DNA of 64,000 nt from Pterois miles (Eukaryota > Chordata > Actinopteri > Perciformes > Scorpaenidae), in NCBI GenBank assembly GCA_947000775.1, contig CAMQGK010000327.1:12642001-12706000 (forward strand), read 5' to 3'. Positions 60,837 through 64,000 of the stretch are shown in pieces. The notes under the pieces are model-generated. The model saw only the letters and a program-made list of their open reading frames with translations. It did no database searches and was not told where the DNA came from. The position numbers and the translations under genes are program-made. The stretch's first letter is position 1. Each line of letters begins with the position of its first letter.

Positions 60837-62011
60837 GTGGATCCAGCAGTGCCCCTGGCTAAGTCTCTTCAGATCTTTTCTTGTTTATGTATTTCCCTTC
60901 CTAGACTGAGGCCTCAGGAATATGCTGGGGGCTATACAGACACAGAAGAGTAGGAGGAACATTTTATTTATTTATTGTAAGGAATTATCACTCAACAGAG
61001 ATATAGGATGGGAAGGTTGGAGTTCTAATAGCATGGAAAATGATGGAGAATTGCAACTGGAGACATAGAGGGGCTGATCTGTGATACGCATACCTTATGG
61101 TTTAAATATAACAGAGTGTATAGTGGTTTTTACCACTATGCACACTATGTAAAAAGGTTAAATTTAGGTGACAGCTCAAGCATAGTTATCAAAATGTATA
61201 GTTAAAAAAGTCTGTTAAAAAGTTTGTTGTCTGGTGGATGATCAGGAAAATGTTTAAAAGTTGTGAAAAATAAATTCATTAAATCATTACCACAGCTACA
61301 ACAACTACTGTACATTGCAACATCATATTCCTCATATTCTTGTGAGTCATCACACCTGTTATTCCAGCTCCTCGAGTTTGCGTGGAAAAGGCATCATTGA
61401 GGTTAAGCCACAGTACATAACACAGAGCACAATGCCATCAGATAACTTGTCAGTCACGGACAGCTGGAAAAAAAGGCACATACACACACAAACGTACACA
61501 CGCTAAGATGTGCCAACACATACTCTGAGTGCTTCTGGATAGAAACAGAGAGTGACAGTGATAGAATTTACTGTGATGGTATCAGCAAAGCAGCCATCAC
61601 AGCTTTGGCAGATTGGAAGGCCATCAGGACCCATCTCCCTGGCTCTGATCAGTGTTCGCATCCTGACATCAGCCCACGATGTTAACTCCGGGCCCTGAAA
61701 GGGGGCTATGAACCATGATCAGCGATATCAAGCCACCAGAAATAGAAATCCATTTTCCTGCCTTGAGGAGACGGTGGTGGGAGGGGGTTCCTGGTCTGGT
61801 CTGGTTGGGTCTTAGTTGGGTGTCTGTCTCTCTCCCTCAGCTTCACCATGCAGGGCCCTTCAGCTGTTTTTCCCTCTCCTCTTGTTCTGAAGGTTAAAGG
61901 ATTAGGAGCTGTGTTTTCAGACCGGATTGCTGTCCTGGCATGGATTTAAATTTTGGCCACACACACTAGAAACTAGAGCCCTGACATACGCGCAGGTGCA
62001 CATATGTACAT

Positions 62012-62017
<6 letters not shown>

Positions 62018-62045
<28 letters not shown>
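62018..62045. repeat. (CA)n microsatellite
   Basis: Short CA run. Confidence 0.9.
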
Positions 62046-62047
<2 letters not shown>

Positions 62048-62557
62048 CACCAGCGCTGAGCAGGAGGTTGTGGGGATTAGCAGGAAATACCACAAGATGG
62101 TGGCCAAAGCATTTTTTTGCCTTTCTTTATGGAGCTAAATCACAAAATGAGAACAAACCAGAGGTGCTTGTACAAAGTTGTTTTTCTACCCCCGCACCCC
62201 CGGTCCTCCATCCTCCTTCCTTCCTCTGGTCCTGTCTAAACATGCTGACCAAGTGCGTTGTGGCATTTCCAAAAGCAAAAAGCCATTAAATATAAACATG
62301 GTGAGTGTGTGTTTCTTTTTCCTGATCTTTCTGCTTTCATTTGATTCTTTTCTGTTTTGCTTAGAAACTTACTGAGATGTCCATAAAGCCGAGCAAAGTT
62401 GTGATGAATTATTGATCGTTGACAGCTTCATCAAAGCGCCGTGTCATACGTGTACTTGGCATTTCTTAACACTGAATTTACAGGGAACCGACACTAATGC
62501 GCTCATGTCGTCCAAATGTGTTAACAAATTGGGGCAAGTTGGTGGACTGCTTGCTTT

Positions 62558-62588
<31 letters not shown>

Positions 62589-63029
62589 GGTCCAGGTACT
62601 GACAGAACTGGCCTGAAAGCATCGATGGGTGCAGAGGAGAAAGTGCGTCTGTGTGTGTTTGGGTTTGCATGAGGGAACATACACCAGACTTTAAAAAATG
62701 TATGAGGAACACAGCCCTTTTTCTTTCTCGACACAGAGAAAAAGAGAGCAAACGGTTGCCAGAATGCCAGGGGAAAACACAGTTCAAATAGTGTGAGGGC
62801 GAAGGGAGCAGATCAGAGAGAAAGCTGTTTGCGGTTCAGGCCTACAAGGCAATTCTTCCCCCGACTCCCAGGTGAGAGAGCTCAAAGAGAAATAAACCTG
62901 AGGTACCAATTTGCTGAGTTTTGTTCAATAGATGGGCAAGTGCCTGGAGACTTTACCCCGAGTGCACAGGAGCCAAGGCCAGTAAACAAAATTACTTAAG
63001 GATGGTTACATATTCTCTCTCTGTCTTCC

Positions 63030-63960
63030 CTCATGCTTGAAGGAGACAAGCTCTTTGTCTTTACTCTGCCCAACTTGTGTTTCATGTGAGTGCAGGTGGA
63101 TAGAGCGCAGGCGACATGTACTCTATCGTCTCAATCGCAACAACTTCTGGGGCTGTTTTCCTTGTCCCTTTTACATTTTTTTTTCCTTCACTCACATGAA
63201 GTGCAGGCTCGAAAGATGAACGGAAAACTTCATCAAAGCAGATTTAACTTTGGAGGGAGTGGAGTGAAACTGCAGGATTTATTTACAGTGCATCTTGAGT
63301 CCTCTACCGCTTTGCAGGTAGCATTCCTTATCAGCTGCGAGGTTTTATGTGTTGATTTTCATAATGCGATGCTGATGTATGTGCAGACAATTGCAAATAA
63401 CTTTTCACACACCATATTGTCTCTTTGCTACATATAAATGCGGACAGGAGCTTTGCAGGTTTGAATAATTGCAGCAATGAATATTCCGTGGCAAAGATAA
63501 CACGTAGTGTTATTTCGAAACCCCATAGACACAAGTTTCATCATAACGCTCGTGATAAAACTGACGGTGACATACATCCCAGGACACCTCTCGCCCATTT
63601 TTACAATATGCCCTTCCCGTGCTAAACAGTGAAATTAATTCCCACACGTCACCATCGCCAAACCTGGACCCCTCCTTCTCCTCGCATTGGGGGGCCCCTT
63701 GGAACAATCCATTAATTCAGTCAGATCACAATCTGCACAGATTCAATTATTCCTGAAACCATAACCATAATACAGAGCTATGACAGGGCCATATATTCAA
63801 ACCAATATTTATTTGTAATAATGCCAGCACTCTCTCTGTCAAAGCCCCGGCAGACAGGTAGAAAAGGCACTGAGCGGAAACAGGACATAGTCTATTGAAA
63901 GGCCCTGCTGATTTATTAATGCTCCCCCATTTAAAAGTCACTTCATTTCTCCCATGCCTT
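63030..63960. promoter_or_regulatory. candidate conserved noncoding block at the window edge
   Basis: Nearly a kilobase without microsatellites. 63500-63760 is especially complex (CATAACGCTCGTGATAAAAC, CAGTGAAATTAATTCCC, ACAGATTCAATTATTCCTG). It may continue past the window end. Several short frames exist, none with a recognisable domain. Inferred. Confidence 0.3.
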
Positions 63961-64000
63961 CAGTCTACATAACTCTATGTGTGTATGTTTGTGTCAGTGA

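Larger units (their letters stand above)
58061..63029. other. gene-free stretch 5' of irx2
   Basis: Contains the candidate block at 59280, GT microsatellites at 60643-60836 and A tracts at 60450 and 62557. A complex block at 61560-61760 (CCATGATCAGCGATATCAAG) may be regulatory. A 101-codon minus-strand frame at 58614-58919 lacks any family resemblance. Confidence 0.5.

Overview
The window is vertebrate nuclear DNA, almost certainly from a ray-finned (percomorph-type) fish. Three things point there. A multi-exon Iroquois homeobox gene is split by GT-AG introns. Dinucleotide microsatellites, (CA/TG)n, (TA)n and (GA/CT)n, are very dense. Several short interspersed and miniature elements read like repeat families I know from percomorph genomes. 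I see no prokaryotic signals. I cannot name the species.

The only gene I can support is irx2 (irx2a-like), on the minus strand at about 43.5-47.2 kb. It has four coding exons: 47153-46914, 45674-45269, 44528-43623 and a tentative tiny terminal exon 43521-43493. They give an open frame of about 526 residues with a complete TALE homeodomain at about residues 113-175. The N-terminus (MSYPQGYLYQ...) and the KPKLWSLAEIATSD and RPIYYTSPFY blocks fit Irx2 better than Irx1, Irx3, Irx4 or Irx5. The neighbouring irx1 and irx4 genes of an IrxA cluster are not in the window.

Layout. 1-43.4 kb (3' of irx2) is a gene desert with microsatellites, a dead piggyBac transposon (10277-12170, TTAA target duplication), a tRNA-derived SINE (about 7108-7447), MITE-like elements (about 7.6-7.9, 13.58-14.1 and 28.5-28.9 kb), a complex minisatellite (22785-23573) and several high-complexity blocks that look like conserved noncoding elements. 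43.5-47.2 kb is irx2. 47.2-48.6 kb is its 5' flank, with a GC box and a plus-strand TATA box facing away from irx2. 48.6-64 kb is desert again, with one more MITE (57023-57765) and further candidate enhancer blocks.

One developmental transcription-factor gene in tens of kilobases of noncoding DNA is what is known for Irx clusters, so the biological content here is probably irx2 plus its cis-regulatory landscape. The enhancer calls are inferences from sequence texture alone; no alignment could be run. I found no convincing new protein system, RNA gene or CRISPR-like array.
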